DNA of 64,000 nucleotides from positions 2,673,175 through 2,737,174 of the forward strand of contig NW_019091359.1 of assembly GCF_001949145.1 (NCBI RefSeq), given 5' to 3'. The stretch comes from Acanthaster planci (taxonomy: Eukaryota > Echinodermata > Asteroidea > Valvatida > Acanthasteridae). A program made the position numbers and the translations under genes. A model generated the notes under the pieces. It was given only the letters and a program-made list of their open reading frames with translations. It did not search any database and was not told the DNA's origin. Below are positions 25,572 through 38,730 of this stretch, piece after piece; the stretch's first letter is position 1; every line of letters starts with the position of its first letter.

Positions 25572-28500
25572 GGGAGATGTCCATGAAATAAAAATTCTAT
25601 TCATTTTCTGAGCCAAATTTAGGGTTTTAGGTTCGTATGGGGCTTCTGAACAACATCGCTTTGTTAAGACTTACTCTATAATTATTTTAGAAGAGGATTT
25701 AATTTCCAAAAAAAGGGGAAAAAAGAAAAGGGTTGGATTTTTCAAAAATGGAAGTTAGTAGATAAGAGTCACGAATCTCACAACGCGTGTGTATTCAAAA
25801 TTTACAGCTAAATAATTTTGATTAGGGACTGTTATTGCTGCACAAAACGAATATGAACCGACCATGCGGTTGAAAAAAACAACCTTTAAGTAAAAGACGC
25901 AATGACGTTGACAATTAACCTTGACTCTATCCTGCAGAGCAAAATACTTCTGACAATATGCAGCGTCTTGTAAAATTGCCGGTACCGCCTGCTCGTTAGC
26001 GTATGGGGGTGGCACTAAGGCCACGCCCTCCAAAAGAAGAAACCTTTCCAGTTTTTAAAACACGAGAAACGAGTTTTTTTTTATTTAGGGGAAGCCCCCA
26101 AACTTTAGTCTTAACCATCAAAAGGCCATTTAAAAAGGCTTCAAAATTTCAATTATCACACCCCCCCTCTCAAAAAAAATACCCGCCATGGCTTGTGATT
26201 CGACTGAAGACGTGTCTGGTTTAATGATGTTGAATGAAACAGTGGCCTGATAATTCGACTGTGAAAGATTGATTAGGGGAGTTGCTCAATCAACAAAGCA
26301 CGTTCAGCAATGAAACATTTTGTCTAACTGGGGTGTTTTAACTATACCGCGGCTGCTTCCCGGGGACAGGAATGCTTGGAGCGCGTAGATTGCGACACAA
26401 CAAAAATACCCATTTGGCACACAACCTCGTGTGCCACCTGGGCGATCACACTATTTGTTTGGCAGCTCAGTCATTGTTTGGCCGTCTTCCTTCCGTGACA
26501 GTGTTGTTTCTGTAAAATGGAACCTGGCTTTAGCGAGATGTCACATCCGACCAGGATTCAGCTCCCTCAATAACGGACAAATTTGAACCGGGAAATACAG
26601 TACTCTACATACTGAGGTGGTAAGTAAATTTGCATACGTCATTGCGTTTGTAATTGTTGGCTTAAGCACTGACTTATGATGAAGAAGTGTACATTTGATT
26701 GATTGCACAGATATTTACCATGGTCAGTTTTTAATTTTGCATGTGACGCTCTATTGTACAATTTAGACTGCAAAGCGGTGGTGCAGATTATCATCGTGTA
26801 GTGTGTCTTCTTCAAGATGGCACACTCGTCTAATATAAAAGGTTGAACAGTTTTGATGAACTTGTAAAATCACCATGTAGACATATCTCTTGTGAGTTGG
26901 TAGAGACGAAGAGAACAGTGGTCTCCACGTTTCGAGTAGTATGCATTAGCCGTCATGCATCACACACTTGGGTAGACACACTCACGTATTTGATGGTCAC
27001 TGGAATCCACGCATTAAACTACAACCATTCAACGACCACATTATTATGTAGTCGAGTCCATCGTAAGTCAGTCACAAGTCATTGCAAGTTTGGTCACAGA
27101 CCTTTTCGTGACTTGATATCGTGATAAAGGATTGCATATTGCTTGCCTGACTTTAGCTAGGCAAAGGTGGCTTGTGGGGGCTTAAATACAGCGTTGATGA
27201 TGACCATGAATCTATATTGAATATGTTATTCGGACGCGTCGCCTGTATGTACAGACGTGCAGAATAAACTGTGTGGACTATCAAATAAATACCGGGTATT
27301 GTCTTGCATTGGATCTCCTCAGTGGTACTTCATTAATTTGTACCTGGTCACAGTTACCGTAGCGTTTGCCCTCTCGCGGTGTTAGGAGCGGGTAACTCTT
27401 TGGCGCCAAATAAGTGAGTAGTATTTGCGCCAATTGGCGTAAACAAAAACATAGTCGAATGACCATTTTTCCCCGCCACAGTGACATGAGTTGACATTGA
27501 CCATCGAGCTCTTTCCGGTAAAATATAGGGTACATTTACCGTGTGGCGAGAGCAGCTGTACACACAGAGGTTTGTAGATTCAAACGTATGACATCCTGCT
27601 TATAGCGTATGTACATTGCAGAGAATCATACAAGATTATCCCTAAGTGTGTAGACCATTAAACCTATTAATGCACGGTCGGCACTGGAGGTGTACCGTAC
27701 GTGTGTCTTCTGCAACTTTTTTTTTATTATTTCAGATGTATCCTAAGACAAAAAAGAGAATACAGCCGTCCGGGCTCTTCTCGCAAGAGCAGCATACCTT
27801 TCTAATCCAACTTTTTATTCGCATTAAAAAAAGCCTTAGTTTAAGTGAAAACAAATAATCTATAAGGCCCAAACGGACAAATTCTTATTTTCCATGGTGT
27901 AGAATTTCAAGGAAAGATCTTCCACAGCTCTGAAAAGAAGACACCGTAGCAATCATCAACGTCTCTCCCCCCTAAAAAAACACTTTCCACCTACCTTTAA
28001 TTGAAAGCTGTCTCGCCATAGATAATATCCCAGGCAGAGATCATTAATCGCTTATCGAAGTTGCACCCTGAACATCCATCTTCTGTGAAATCATACCACG
28101 GTGAACAAATCAGAGATCATTTCGAGTCCAACCGTGCAATGTGGAAAAAGGGCGCAGAGGGCTAGAGCATCGGCTGTTAACAATGTAGTAAGTCATTTCC
28201 CCTTTCCTGTCTCGTCTAGTTAAAATAGAAATAAGCCAAGGTGTTTGAGCACGCAAGATTTAGTACTGAGCGCGCTGTAAGCTTAATTGGAACGAAGACG
28301 TTTCTGTACTATCGGGTTTCGCTCTTTGGGATTGTAAAAACGTAAGTTTTTAATACAGAATATGCCTTCGAGATCCTACGATTGGAGAAACTGGCGATAC
28401 GGGCGTGAGGCGGTGATGCATTTCCGAAATTCCCTCTCTCAAATACGTGAACGGCCATTTTGGTCTCAATGTGTGTTGAGTGTAATACATTTAAGCTACT

Positions 28501-30629
28501 CCTTTAAAAAAATGAGATCAGCCTTTATTTTCTGTCTTTGTGCTCACGAATTTACTACACCTTGTGAACACATTTAGTGAACACGTTACCGAGCATCACC
28601 ACGCATGGCTCCCTCTTCAGCTTTTCAGTTTGACCAATCAAATTAATTTCAATAACCTTGACACTATGGGTGTAAATCCCGGCACAACATTCACGGCTCT
28701 GCTTTTCGAAAATCTCACTACTTTATTGCGGAGGATCTCGGACTGATATTTTGGATGAGTCCCCCCTACCGGTGCCCAATTAATCAGGGCAGACTGGGCA
28801 CGTTCCGAACCTCAGTGCTGGGTACTACCGGATTCGACCCCCCCCCACACACACACATTTAAGTGTGTATTTGCTTGCAACTGGGGACCCCCTATTGTTC
28901 CTCTTTTGTTTGTACTTAAACTTTTTTAAGGTCACATTTAACTGACAACAGATTAACACATCTGAACTCAATGGCACCTTGCATGAACGTGTAATGCTCC
29001 CCCCGCCAGATCCCCGCGGGTTTCCCCTTTTAGAATCTTGAAATGAACAAAATATCCAAACCACGGTTAATTTGTTTCAGTAAACCTCCTTAAAAGAAGA
29101 GTATTCACCCAATGGTGCCCCCAGAGGTTCAACAACAGCCAATGTAGAACAGCTCTGATTCCCACACTGAACACCAGGAACGTCATATCGACTGGCATGA
29201 CAGACATACACCAATAACTCCCCGTGGGGATACGGGACATTCAGATCACCCCTACAACACCCGAAGGAATCTAGATAACAAAAATGGTAGGGCCTGTACC
29301 GTATAATGCGCCCAGACAACATTGGAAGCTTGATCAAGCAACGACGCTCGGCGGGACCGACCCCTTCAACGGACTCTGGGTGTGTAATGGAATTTGTCAC
29401 GGAAAGGGGCAAGCCCCACTGTCGTTTGGACCTCTTGACAAAGACGTATCCGTATTAGGACCCATGAAATAAACCCATTACCCGGACGAAACGATGGCAA
29501 CCCGCTGCAGTCATGTGGAATTCAGTTGATCTATCTGCTGGTTGAAAAGTACAGCGTTACGATAATTCTTGCCCAAAAAGGGGGAAAACACGAGCATCAG
29601 AAACCCTTCAGTGTCTTCATATTTAGGTATCTTTCTGGGGTTTTTTTGGTGTTCTTTATTACTCTTTACATTCTGAAAGGAAGTGAATCTTCCGAAGGAC
29701 AATGTACAGTATTTTATGGCTAAGATCAGTGCTCAGATGTAGATTCGTTATCGAGAATGTTTTGCACTTTTTCTCGAACTCGGACACCTTCGATTTTCAT
29801 GTCATCTTTCGCGTTGAAGTTCCAGTGCTCGAAGAGCGCCAAGATACTCAACCTCGATAATACCCACCTCAACGATCTTTAGCTCAGCCCCTGCTGGACG
29901 TTATGTCTCTGAGGTGACCCGAACTCTCACATGTTGGTCTGCAGATGCGGCGCTGACCCAATAGCCTCTATCCTGACGCAAATAGACTGTCCTGATTTCT
30001 CCTGAGAGTCCAACCAAGCTGTCGTCGTTTCCCTTCGTTTGGTAATTGGACAAAACCCTTTACATTCCCAAGGTGGGTTATTAATGCAAGAAGTACATTT
30101 CGCCGACAGAATGATCATTCTATACCCTTCGAGTATAATCGAGCCAGCCAAGGTCTTTTTATGTTGAACTTCCATCATTAGGGCGGATAAAAGTAATCTA
30201 TAGGCCCACAGCTATACTTTTAACCAAATTCCGAGAGCGGACTTAGACAAATCTTCCCCAACCTTGTTTTCCTTGATGTAATCGTCTTGGTAAAATGTCT
30301 TTTCAGAGAGGGAAATCAATCAATCAATTTTATCAGACTGAAACAGAATACTATGTGATTAAACCCAATTCGGATACAGCGCATACTGTTTGCAGTAAGA
30401 TGAGCAACTCTCCTGAAATTGAATACAGCAAACGTGCATTATACCTTGAATTCGTGTGTCTGTGTGTGAATAATCAGTATCATGTCGCTATGCTGCTATT
30501 GTCTACAAGAATTGTGGTTGTCTTAAGGGTAAGTATTTAAAAACAACAATAAATAGGATTGAAAACAACCTCGTAAATTTAATGTTTACCCATTAATTGT
30601 GGCATCAAAATGAATAAAAAGATCCTACG
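25572..30629. other. Region without recognised gene, 25.6-30.6 kb
   Basis: Only short open frames occur. Notable are the palindromic E2F-like sites at 27399-27443 and a C tract running into a CA repeat at about 28840-28857. Confidence 0.4.
27399..27443. promoter_or_regulatory. Paired E2F-like palindromes with a CCAAT core
   Basis: TTTGGCGCCAAA at 27399-27410 is a perfect palindrome and matches the palindromic E2F site. Thirteen bases on, TTTGCGCCAATTGGCGTAAA (27424-27443) is a second near-perfect palindrome with E2F-like halves and a CCAAT box at its centre. Such pairs occur in cell-cycle promoters. No downstream gene was recognised, so function is inferred from motif shape only. Confidence 0.3.
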
Positions 30630-31180
30630 TTTCCCCGCCCACCAAAAAAACCCTTTTGGCCGTTCGCGCTCCCCAGCTGATTGGATGACGTCATCGCCAG
30701 AGCGCTGACATGTACATGTACATCGCGCATAGTTGTGTTTGATGTAGCTTGGCCCACAGGCAAATACTGTCTCAGTTCAAGAAATACACGGTAGGACTGT
30801 GTCTTTTAATTTCTACCATGGAGGATCTTTTTATTCATTTGGGGTCGCAATACGGGCGATTAACAGCAGTGCGCCTCCAAGAGTTTGCAATGCGTTGGTC
30901 AATCACAATGCCCTAAATCTGTCGACCCAGTGCGTGCATGGAAACTGTCGACAGATTTCGCGAGTTGTGATTGGCCAATGCGTCGCAAACTCTTGGAGGC
31001 GCCCTACTGTGAATCACCCGTATTAATGGGGTAAACAAATTAAATTTAGGATGTTTTGAAATGGTTAGATATTTATTGTTATTTTGAAATACTTCACGTG
31101 ACCTAAATGTTTTCAATTTCGATCTGTTGTCATTTAATGCAAAGGCTAATGATATTTCAATAAAGAACACGACGTCCAAG
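30630..31180 (+). repeat. CRE/CCAAT-bearing repeat, copy A (interrupted by a MITE)
   Basis: The right part (TTCATTTGGGGTCGC, then ATTAATGGGGTAAACA through TTATTTTGAAATACTT and CTAAATGTTTTCAATTT) matches 43300-43460 directly. The left core (CCCTTTTGG, GCTGATTGGATGACGTCAT, GATGTAGC, GGCCCACAGGCAAA) matches copy B in inverted orientation. A perfect CRE palindrome TGACGTCA lies at 30686-30693 beside an inverted CCAAT (ATTGG, 30680-30684). A 170 bp MITE (30852-31021) splits the right part. Confidence 0.75.
30852..31021. mobile_element. Palindromic MITE family, copy 1
   Basis: The ends are ACGGGCGATTAACAG and CTGTGAATCACCCGT. The whole 170 bp is a near-palindrome with GCGCCTCCAAGAGTTTGC near each end and AATCTGTCGAC around the centre. 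It is flanked by AT on both sides, and the site without insertion at 43322 reads GCGATTAATGG, so a two-base AT duplication is the simplest reading. It is related to copies at 32799 and 44034. Confidence 0.85.
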
Positions 31181-31877
31181 CAAGAAACAACAGAGATGAA
31201 AATTTAAAAAACGACTTGGAAACCCCTCCGTGTTGGTGTTGGTCTGTTTATTAACCATTCTGACAATTTTTCTCATTTTTTAATTAAAGTTTAATTCTTG
31301 TGCACGGTTTGTCTCCGTGAGTGTGCTCGCTAAAACTGACAACACCCTGCTAGTGCCCGTCTTTATTTATACCTTTCGCTCCGTCCATCCTTTTACGTAA
31401 CCACCTGTAAGGCATGAGCAGACTTCTCACTCTGTTCGTTCCTGAAATTCTTAAAACAACAATTTCCCGCTTGACGACGATCCACAGGAAATTTGATAGT
31501 ATTGTGGATTATAGTAACGGACGAAATCGCCAAGTGGCATAACATCGACGCACGATTATGGTCAGTCGTTATTACAGACATGATTCGGGTTCGGTTTGAA
31601 GGGATTTCCAATAACCCAACAGAACTCGTTAAGGTGGCACTGTACATGTACGTAGAAAGCCTATCGCCTTTTGTGAAAACACGTGTTGACGTGTATCGTC
31701 TTAGAATGAAATGTTTACCGTCCCCTTCGCTCTGCAAAAGCCCTCGTTTACACGCACGTGCAAATTTATAGAATCATCGGCGAAATATGTTGCACTATAA
31801 TTTGCACAGCTATGGGGAGTCAATTTGCTGGGTACCTTAGCTCTCCGATGAAGTTTGGAGTGCAAACATTATTTATA

Positions 31878-31990
31878 ATCGTTTTGTTTAGTTTTCGTTT
31901 TGTTTCTTTTCGTTTTCTTTCGTTTTTTGTTTCATTTCGTTTGGTTTTGTTGGTTGGGTTGAGTTTGGTTGGTTTGGTTGGTTTGGACTG
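31878..31990 (+). repeat. G/T-rich low-complexity tract
   Basis: About 110 bases of TTTCGTTTTG words grade into GGTTTGGTTGG words, with almost no A. It looks like a slipped simple repeat. Confidence 0.8.
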
Positions 31991-32496
31991 ACTCCACTGT
32001 TGAATGAAATTAAAAGTCGCATGTAGCTGCTTGATTACAGCTGGAAATTACGGTAGCATATTTGGAACATGATTGAAAAAATGACCGCTATTTCACCCGG
32101 GCGTATTACTATCCAAAATGGTGAAAATTGTTAGCACAATCCTGGAGTTGGTTCAGCGCCGGTTTAAAATGGCGGAAAATCAACAGACAAGTCGCCCCTC
32201 AAATGAGTTAATCTTACATTTAAAAATGTGTTATTACATGCAGTGAATCAATACGCTCCTCTAGAATGTACATGAAAAGAGACGGCATCACTGATGAATA
32301 GCATGCCAAATATTGAATGAAGTGATGTTCATCAACATTGTTGTCTGCTTCCTCGCGCTTGCCTCCACCGGTCAGATGACGTTTAACCGTTTTGTTTTGT
32401 GGGCTGCGCCACCCTTAACATGTTCTTGGTTATTGTTTTTACGTCACAAACATGTTTCTGGTTAGGGGTCGCCAAAACGCGCCCCGGGTAGTGACA

Positions 32497-32611
32497 CGAC
32501 CGTAACGCGTGCATTTCATAGTCGTTTGTGAACGAGAGAAGTCAATTCCGACCAAAGGAGCCTCCGTTGCCAGGAAAAATGCGCCCTCTCTTGGTCCAGC
32601 TCGGGGCTTAT
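32497..32611 (+). repeat. Dispersed repeat copy 2
   Basis: This is the second copy of the family at 14608-14726. It shares TGCATTTCAT, GACCAAAGGAGCC and GGTCCAGCTCG in the same order and spacing. Confidence 0.65.
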
Positions 32612-32798
32612 AAGCTTGTGCACATTGTGTAATTCAGTGACCAGAATTAGAATATTGCGGTGGTGCAACGCTTGTGGAGAGGTTTTGAGAACGTTTTACA
32701 TAATAATACCATTTGACCTCTGTGCAACTTCTGTCACAGTGCATTGTATCCATACTAAGGCGGCTAAGTGAGGAGTGTCCACTGAAACGTCACTGAAT

Positions 32799-32967
32799 AC
32801 GGGCGATTCACAATAGAGCGCTCTGAGAGTTTGTAGCACGTTGGCCAATCACGACGCCTGACATCTGTCGACCCTTTCCAAACGCGCATTGGGTCGACAG
32901 ATTTCGCGCATCGTGATCGCCCAACGCGTTTCAAACTCTTAGAGGCGCTCTATTGTGAATCGTCTGT
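32799..32967. mobile_element. Palindromic MITE family, copy 2
   Basis: It starts ACGGGCGATTCACAATAG and ends CTATTGTGAATCGTCTGT, flanked by AT on both sides. The internal halves carry GAGAGTTTG or CAAACTCTTAGAGG and ATCTGTCGACCC or GGGTCGACAGAT, as in the other copies. Length is 169 bp. Confidence 0.85.
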
Positions 32968-33031
32968 ATTATATGCGGGCACATTGACCGTATATCGCGT
33001 GATCTTGGTGCACGTGACAAAGAGACGCATG

Positions 33032-33212
33032 AAGGCGCCTTTCCATAGGGCCTGTGTATGTTTCTGGGTGGGTTGCGTACACGATGCGGTCAGGCGTTTC
33101 ACTCTCATGGACCAAAAAATCGACTCCATTAACATAACACAGGTGTGCTTTGCGTTCGACCGCCAAAATCGGCCGGGAGCGATTTTGACGGATACGCAAC
33201 ACAGAGCGCCTT
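33032..33212 (+). mobile_element. GGCGCC-ended MITE, copy 1
   Basis: This matches the reverse complement of 45667-45857. Shared words are TTGCGTACACGATGC, CATTAACAT, GTGTGC, TTTGCGTTCG or TTGCGTTCG, and GCGATTTTGACGG. Ends AAGGCGCCTTTCC and AGAGCGCCTT are partly complementary. No coding content was seen. Confidence 0.65.
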
Positions 33213-36200
33213 GAGACAGTCCGTTTAAAGAAAAACTCGTCGGAATTCAAGTGGATCCCCCTTAATACCAGTTTCAGTGTGTTTGGCTTTCGTGGATTAG
33301 TGGCCTATAGGTCTATTACAAGGGTTTGCGCAACCGTAGATCAATTGCCCAAAATTGATGGATGTGAATATTTAGAAACTATACCGTCGAAATCTAAAGG
33401 ATTTCACATTTGTTCTGCAGTCACTTTGTTGGTTATGTAGTTCTGGGCCTTCGTCGATGAGTTGTGATTAAGGTTAGTGTCCATCACACTGTGGTCAGTC
33501 AGCGTCCTTCATAGCTCGAACTCGTGGGCACCCGCATGTTCGATTTTGAAAAAAAACAATACGATAAACGTGATCATGTAATCACGGAGCTTTTTAGTAC
33601 ACGTGTGAAAGCGAAGTAGGCCCAGCGCCACCATCATTCAAATGTATTACATCATGCGTACCCCTCGTAAAAACGGGTGGTTACTGCACCTGGTAGTCAT
33701 CTCTCTTACCGCGTTCCGTACGCATGCCTCCCCGCATTTTATGCTTCCAGCACGGACTAAATGAATTGTTCAACTGTCGTTCTCAGCAAATAGGATCAGG
33801 GCAAGGCAGAGAGAGAAACTCGCTGAATCCACATAGAGGAGAGTGCGGTAGTCTGTCAGTTGATCCGAGGACTTAATTAACGAAGGAAGCGTTTGGCATC
33901 AGAGGCGCCTACAGTTCAATTTGACAATTTGGCGTTTGGGCCACGGCTAAACGGGTTGCATTTTGGAAACATTTGCAGTTTGTTCAGTATCCTTGGCGGT
34001 ATTTGTGTAACAAGTCCAACATACAACAGACACTGCACGGTAAGTTAAACATGAATGGATTATTGTTTTGTATCAGTAATTTTTTATTTTCATGCATGTC
34101 AAAGCCCAGCGTCTGTACGTGTACGGTGAAATGCACAGAAAAAACTTACAGGATGGAGAACTCCTTTTTCGAAGATGATCTTTGGTGAAGCAGATGACTT
34201 TCAGGATCGCAAGGCTTAACGTCGTCCTCGTTGCTGTCGGCGTCATTTGGAAAAACCAAATGTATACTTCGGGCTTGGTTTTTAATGGAATTGGTAGCGT
34301 CGATTCTGGGACATGCAGTCAAAGCAATGTGTTGAGGGCTCATTCTAATTAAATGTAGTAAAAAATCACATCAACACTTGCGAAAATTTCAAACACATAG
34401 CGAGTTCATTAGGCCCAAGAATCTCGTTCCATTCATTAAATGCAAATTCCAGCTAAATTGTCCAGATGTTACCTGGAAATTTGCAAGCCGATGTATCCCG
34501 TTAACAAGAACGGATTTTTTCCAAAATCAATTTCTCAGCTGCAAATTCTTTGCAAGTGTAGACTACAGAAACCTGTCCCGGCAATAAGACGTAAATGTCA
34601 GTATATTCTCTGTTAATAATCACACAACTCAAACGACACCACAGTGTTGCACCTTAAAAGTTCGTGTATCTTTAGCCGTTTTGTTCTGTCTGTCAATAAA
34701 TACCTTATTGTTTGTTAATTTGCGTGCGAAAGACCGACGTTGTGTGCTGACGTGCGTTGAAAACCGATGCATTTCCTTTCAACATGAACCTTAAAAAATG
34801 CACCTGCAAAAAATGCAAAAACTGTCAAGACATCCATTAACAGTGAGTAAATTCTGGGTTCACAATTTCAACAGGAAAACGTATGCTCTAAACCATGTTT
34901 TCCCCTGATGACATTACGGAAGAAGTCCCTCCCAGGAAAGAATAGATGATTTAAAAAAAATGGAAACAGTGCCCTTTTCATTCCATTTGACGAAATAGGA
35001 ATGTAAAAGAGTTTTCATACCTCGAAGAAGAGTGCAAAGAAGCCGAAAAATGTTTCTAAGAAAAATTAATTGCAGCTATACTTCCAATTTCAGGGTTCCA
35101 GGTCCAACTTTATGTTCAGTGGGTGTGGTTTTTGCTTAAGTGACGTCACACATTAGAACCGGGTAGCCTTCATATGACGCAAGCGATGCGCTTTCCTATT
35201 ATGCATATTCATTTTGAATAACCAGTCCGCGTCGTTTTTATATGCTACACAATCAAGGTTAGTAAAGGAACATACACAAAGCTAATGGAGTCGCGTTGCA
35301 TTTCAGCTAACCTGCTGCTTCTGTGATTTGTCAAAGTACCCGCGCGTCAAGTTAGACGACACATTAGGGTTTATTTGTTTGTTTCACAAGGATATACGAA
35401 TCTCATTGAGTAATCCATCGTTGATACCAAAACCCGCCTAATGGAAAGAGAGAACCATCGATAAGATAACTGCATGACTGAAATCTCGGTTTGTGTAATT
35501 AACATGGCCATTGAGCTCCATTTATGGATGCCACCACAGTTATGGCGTATCCTCGGAACAATCTATGCATGCATAATCAACACGCTTATAAGAAAAACAG
35601 CTAATACTGACAAATCTTGAACTCAGCGTAAACTTTCCTTTGGGAAAAACTGAATAATATATTAAAACGACCACCTTTTCCGTGTGTTAGAAATTTAACC
35701 ACTTACCTCTTGAAAACAAATCCTTTATATTAACTGTTTCCAAGTTTCAATCCTTCTTTAAATGATGCTTTGCTCATTACGTAGTTCTGGGGCATATTAT
35801 AATGTGTCACCGGTACACTTATAAGGTAAAATGTTTGCAAAATCCTCACGATTTAACGTTGGTGGGTAATCAGATGGGATGCTTATGACCGAACGTACTC
35901 TCTCTTGAAATGGCTGATACTTGAGAATAAGCTCCAATAATATTAAACATTAATTCGACAGAATTTGCGAGACCTTTCCTCGTTAGGTACCAGTTCCATT
36001 TTCCAACCCCCCGTAAAAAAATACCATTTTGCCATTAGGTAGAAGCACTCTTAGCCCTTTTACGCGGCATTAAAAGACACGGCAAGCCGGGATAAAAATC
36101 CGATCATATCAGCTTCGTAGCTTAACTGGTAAACTGTTTAGTGGAGTCCTTTCCTTCCCTCGAGAATTCCAGAAACATTTTTGACAAATTGCCTCCGGCT

Positions 36201-38730
36201 GTCACTCTAATTGAGTAAAATTCACTCCACTTTGGCGCAGTCGAGTAATACCTTTGGGCGTGTAGTGTACTTACCAAATTTATATGATACATATCTTGTC
36301 TGGCGTTGAACTGCTCCAAAATCACCACCAAGTTAAGCCCAGTTTATACTTCACACATTTGCCGCGAAATTGGCATGATTTGGCAGAACGAATCTTTGAT
36401 CTAGAGTAACGTTTTGCGTTCGCGTCCGTTTTTACACCAGGTATAGGGCCTATATGACATGAACTGCATACATGTACACGTTGGGATAATCTTTTGGTAA
36501 TTTCAGATTGATTTTCGAGATATAACATATCCTTTGATCGGTTCCACTTTCACTAGTTGAGTCGCATAATTATTTTTAGGGCTGCATGAACTCAATATAA
36601 AAGGGATCATCTTAAAATCATAAATTCACTAAACTTATCACACAAAACTGCAGACGTTTATGTATATAGCAATTTGGCGAAGGAAAACAAGCCGAACTGT
36701 GGCACCATCCTGCATGAAATCTAGCTGTACAGAAAGCCAGCAAAAATATTAATGATCAGCAAGAAAAACCTTACAACCAACAAGGCCCGTTGTGTCAGCT
36801 TGATATGCACGTTGTCGAGGCCAACATAACCGGGAACGACCAAGGGGAAAAATGGAGTTGGGCGTTTACACGTTAATGGGACTAGGAGAATAAGAACAAA
36901 TCAGGCAATTTCCCCAAAGACAGACATATGGAGTTTCTTTGGACAACACACTTTCATCAGCCTTAGCTTGATAACGACAGCCAGCGCATTCTGAGCTCGC
37001 AATTACATTGATAAGTGCAGTGTAACCAAGCAGGCACCAACGGCAGTCATTTGGTGGTCAGCAGGGGCTTGTTACTGAAACTAATTCTCTGCTTTTGGTT
37101 TTCCGAAACCATAAAGCAAGGTCACCATAATGGAGGCCATAGACGCAATATAACTAAAAATATCTGATACACACGAACGACGTACCAATGGAATCTTTTT
37201 CTAGAGCAATAAAGACAATATGTAGCATGGTAAAGCTTTTTGTCGCGCACTTGCGGGTGGTTCCATCTTTTTCGGTTGCACCTCGTCACAACTCATTATT
37301 CGCTCCTTTCACTAGCAAAGTTCTCTCGCTTATCTGGGATTAGTTGTTTTCTGATAGCGCAGGGTGCTTTATACTGTTCACAAGTTCAATGCACTTGTTC
37401 TCCCACAAGTTCTTTTCTTTATTGAAGCATCTCAGAAGTGAAAGCCCAGAGTAACCTATAAGATGCGATGCTTTTTACTGACCGTTCTTCTAAAGACGCC
37501 CTTCTGCCTTTAGGCAGTATTCCATTAACCAGCGATGAATTTCCACATGTTTTTACAATATTAATATGGCCCAGTCAGTCGAAGGCAATAACCAGCCCCT
37601 GAGCTGGACAAAGTAATTTGGACGTTTTCCTCACGGGCATACCTTCAGACTATGTGGGTTGATTTTTTTTCTCTTGGGGTGAAAATTTTCGTCCCATACC
37701 AGTGGGACGATTTTTCTGTTTTTTAGACTCACACTTATTTTATATTTCAAGAAGCAACCTCGACATAGTCTCAGTAGGATGCTCCATTAAAGCAATTGTA
37801 CGTGGTATTTCTACAGTAATAAATACGATTTTCTGTTTGTATAAAGGTCGATCACTTTGCCCTTTTTTATTCAAAGAGACACTGACCATTATACACTTCA
37901 TGGGTAGATGGGCGAGGCAATGCCCCTCCTCATAGAAGGGCATTTTTTTCCAGAGGATGAGAAGAATTATGTTTAGGGAATCATTCTCTTTCTGTTTCCT
38001 CCCGACGCATGTGAAATGTCCTCAGGTTTAGCCTTACATAGCTGAAAAAGCCCAAAGATTAGCATTTAAATGCTCAATTTTTGCCCTATCCCCAGAACTG
38101 TGGGGTGGAACTTTTCTAAACAAACGTCTCTTTCATGAATATGAGCTGCATGCATTGTTTGGCACGCTCAAGGGTCTATCCACTGCCAACACTGGTCGAG
38201 AGTTCCCCTCGTTTTCTCTTTTTTTTCGAATGACGCAATCTACATTCAGAATTAACATCTTGGCATGAACAGAAAAAAAGCCCTTTGGGCTTGTTATAGT
38301 TGAGCTCCGAAGACAAATAACACTGCGTTCGATTTGGATGCTTCCATATTTATATGAACAGATAAAATCAGAGAAAACATGTTTTACTCAGAGGTGCTCT
38401 TTAATTGAATATGTACCTGTAGAAATCTACGTGCGCAATAGACCGCCACCATTTTTGATTCATATCTTCTGGTATTTAAAGTTAGTACAACGTAAAAATA
38501 AACTGAAATTCCTGACACCATTGATTTACTGATGCCGCCTGAAAAAAAATAAAACATTCCTATCAACGAGCGTCCGTGTAAACATTTGGCTAATAACTTA
38601 CCAAACGAACCAAGCCCCAAGTGACAATATGATGACCTACTAAGTGGCATAGTGTACACATTCTCAAAAAGTGAAGTATAGTTTTGCCAAGTGCGTTTTT
38701 ATGGGATTTTAAAAATATTTTAAACAGTGT
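33213..38730. other. Region without recognised gene, 33.2-38.7 kb
   Basis: AT-rich sequence with only short open frames. A stem TCGTCCCA with TGGGACGA lies at 37689-37710. No repeat family or coding exon was recognised. Confidence 0.45.

Noticed and set aside
31393-31771. Overlapping open frames on both strands as a gene
   Set aside because: No splice signals, motif or strand preference separates them; overlapping antisense frames suggest chance.
32969-33250. Open frames of 60-90 codons over 33.0-33.25 kb on both strands
   Set aside because: They coincide with a dispersed MITE whose second copy at 45.7 kb breaks or shifts the frames.
36111-36175. tRNA-like A box TAGCTTAACTGG, possibly a tRNA gene
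   Set aside because: The B box position (CCTCGAGAATTCC) departs from GGTTCRANNCC and no cloverleaf with paired acceptor ends could be drawn.
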